From an uncultured Actinomycetes bacterium (GTDB taxonomy: Bacteria; Actinomycetota; Thermoleophilia; Solirubrobacterales; 70-9): a stretch of DNA of 6,405 bases. Below, piece after piece: positions 5,636-6,405 of this stretch (the stretch's first letter is position 1; each line of letters starts with the position of its first letter). The notes beneath the pieces were generated by a model. It did no database searches and was not told the origin of the DNA. It saw nothing but the letters and a program-made list of their open reading frames with translations. The stretch lies in the NCBI GenBank assembly GCA_946479725.1, contig CAMLHB010000138.1, forward strand, positions 1 to 6,405. Reading direction: 5' to 3'. The translations under genes were made by a program, and so were the position numbers.

Positions 5636-6190
5636 CTAATCCTCCACCGGGGTCAGGGCCACGGCAATGTGGCTGGTTCGCTTGTTGATCGGGGTCGCCC
5701 GGCCCATCGCCCGCGGGCGGAAGCGGCGCAGGGTCGGCCCCTCGTCGACGGTGATCGAGGAGACGCGCATCTCGTCACCGATCAGGTCGTGGTTGTTTTC
5801 CGCGTTGGCGGCGGCCGAGTTGATCAGCTTGTGGATCGGCTGGGCGGCGCCGCGGGGCGAGAACTGCAGCAGCGCTCGGGCGCTTTCGATGTCCATCCCC
5901 CGCACCTGGTCGGCGATCAGCCGCGCCTTGCGCGGGGCGATCCGCACGTAGCGGGCCTTCGCCTTGACGACGGGCGGTGCAGCCGGCTTTGCCACAGGCG
6001 CTTTTTCTTTTTTCGCCGGCGCTCTCTTGGCTTTCGACTCTTTTTTCTCTTTGCCTTTGGCTTTCGAGTCTTTTTTCGCCTCTTTTTTGGCGGCCGGTTT
6101 TTTCGCGGCTTTCGACTCTTTTTTCGCAGCCTCTTTTTTCGCGGTGGGTTTCGCCGCTTTCTTGGCTTTGGTGCCTTTCTCGTCAGCCAT
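5636..6190 (-). CDS. rplV: 50S ribosomal protein L22 with Lys-rich N-terminal extension
   Basis: L22 contacts all domains of 23S rRNA and sends a beta-hairpin into the peptide tunnel, where macrolide-resistance changes map. The core, about residues 75-184, has [17 protein letters not shown] (82-98), [13 protein letters not shown] (123-135) and the tunnel-hairpin signature [17 protein letters not shown] followed by [10 protein letters not shown]. The core is about 110 residues, as in E. coli. The total is 184 because of an N-terminal extension of about 74 residues made of Lys, Ala, Glu and Pro, resembling histone H1 tails. The start at 6190 is supported by TAAGGA (6197-6202) 6 nt upstream and a 2-nt gap to rpsS. 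From memory, mycobacterial L22 is extended mainly at the C-terminus instead, so an N-terminal tail is a notable difference. Confidence 0.96.
   Translation of the reverse strand: MADEKGTKAKKAAKPTAKKEAAKKESKAAKKPAAKKEAKKDSKAKGKEKKESKAKRAPAKKEKAPVAKPAAPPVVKAKARYVRIAPRKARLIADQVRGMDIESARALLQFSPRGAAQPIHKLINSAAANAENNHDLIGDEMRVSSITVDEGPTLRRFRPRAMGRATPINKRTSHIAVALTPVED
5969..6190 (-). repeat. Lys/Ala low-complexity region of L22 with seven A6 runs
   Basis: Codons 1-74 of rplV encode repeats of the type AAKKE and SKAKK. Seven Lys-Lys pairs (residues 18-19, 23-24, 30-31, 35-36, 39-40, 49-50 and 60-61) are all written AAA AAA, giving seven runs of six A's on the coding strand (complementary to T6 at 6134-6139, 6119-6124, 6098-6103, 6083-6088, 6071-6076, 6041-6046 and 6008-6013). 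The L22 core and neighbouring genes mostly use AAG for Lys, so this segment stands out in base composition. Confidence 0.9.
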
Positions 6191-6192
6191 CG

Positions 6193-6405
6193 CTATTCCT
6201 TACCGCCGTGCGAACGGAAGGTGCGGGTCGGGGCGAACTCGCCCAGCTTGTGGCCGACCATCGACTCGGAGATGAAGACCGGGACGTGTTTTTTGCCGTC
6301 GTGGACGGCGATCGTGTGCCCGACCATCTCCGGGAAGACCGTCGAGGTCCGCGACCAGGTTTTGACCATCTGTTTTTTGCCGGCCTCGTTCATCGAGGTG
6401 ATGCG
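6193..6405 (-). CDS. rpsS: 30S ribosomal protein S19, 5' end outside window
   Basis: S19 is in the 30S head, pairs with S13 and contacts A-site tRNA. Seventy residues up to the stop are visible, starting at the window edge in [19 protein letters not shown]. The signature [15 protein letters not shown] and the preceding [21 protein letters not shown] are clear. The first visible ATG is internal, because S19 homologues continue further upstream (a basic N-terminus with a KKGPF motif is expected); about 18-22 residues are missing. The C-terminus ends in RSHGGKE. The final codons carry AAGGA, which serves as the RBS for rplV 2 nt downstream of the stop. Confidence 0.97.
   Translation of the reverse strand, partial: RITSMNEAGKKQMVKTWSRTSTVFPEMVGHTIAVHDGKKHVPVFISESMVGHKLGEFAPTRTFRSHGGKE

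Noticed and set aside
6008..6139. Programmed -1 frameshift sites at the A6G runs of L22
   Set aside because: The runs are in phase as AAA AAA G, not in the A AAA AAG phase of the classical slippery heptamer, and no single site with a downstream structure stands out. Simple slippage remains possible.
5964..6275. Plus-strand frame rich in Phe and Ala opposite the L22 extension
   Set aside because: It is the complement of the AAA/GCC-rich Lys-Ala repeats; no RBS or family resemblance.

Overview
The window is a gene-dense stretch of the bacterial S10-spc ribosomal protein cluster. It lies wholly on the minus strand, so transcription and translation run from right to left. In that direction the genes are rpsS (5' end outside the window), rplV, rpsC, rplP, rpmC, rpsQ, rplN, rplX, rplE, rpsN, rpsH, rplF, rplR and rpsE (3' end outside the window). 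This is the standard bacterial gene order with nothing inserted. No mobile element, RNA gene, CRISPR array, promoter or convincing terminator is visible. No gene-free stretch exceeds about 32 bases.

The sequence is strongly GC-rich. S14 is the short, four-cysteine (zinc) form, S3 has a long Gly/Arg tail, and the S14 C-terminus reads PGMTKSSW. Together these suggest a high-GC actinobacterium, possibly a deep-branching class such as Thermoleophilia. The lineage is inferred from remembered family resemblance, not from a search.

Layout from right to left: S19, L22, S3, L16, L29 and S17 form the end of the S10-type part. L14, L24, L5, S14, S8, L6, L18 and S5 form the spc-type part. The two are separated by only 4 nt (S17 stop to L14 start), so they look like one transcript. 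Junctions are very tight. There are TGATG one-base overlaps at S3/L16, L16/L29 and L24/L5, ATGA overlaps at L29/S17 and L6/L18, and an 8-nt overlap at L5/S14. Most other gaps are 2-11 nt. The one exception is the 32-nt L18-S5 spacer, which holds a perfect hairpin.

The conserved ribosomal cores are ordinary. The unusual part is that four proteins carry long low-complexity extensions: a Lys/Ala-rich N-terminus on L22 (about 74 residues), an RGG-rich C-terminus on S3 (about 68), an acidic-then-basic N-terminus on S17 (about 140) and an acidic, probably coiled-coil C-terminus on L5 (about 76). These are the main items worth a second look. I see no evidence for a separate, non-ribosomal system here.
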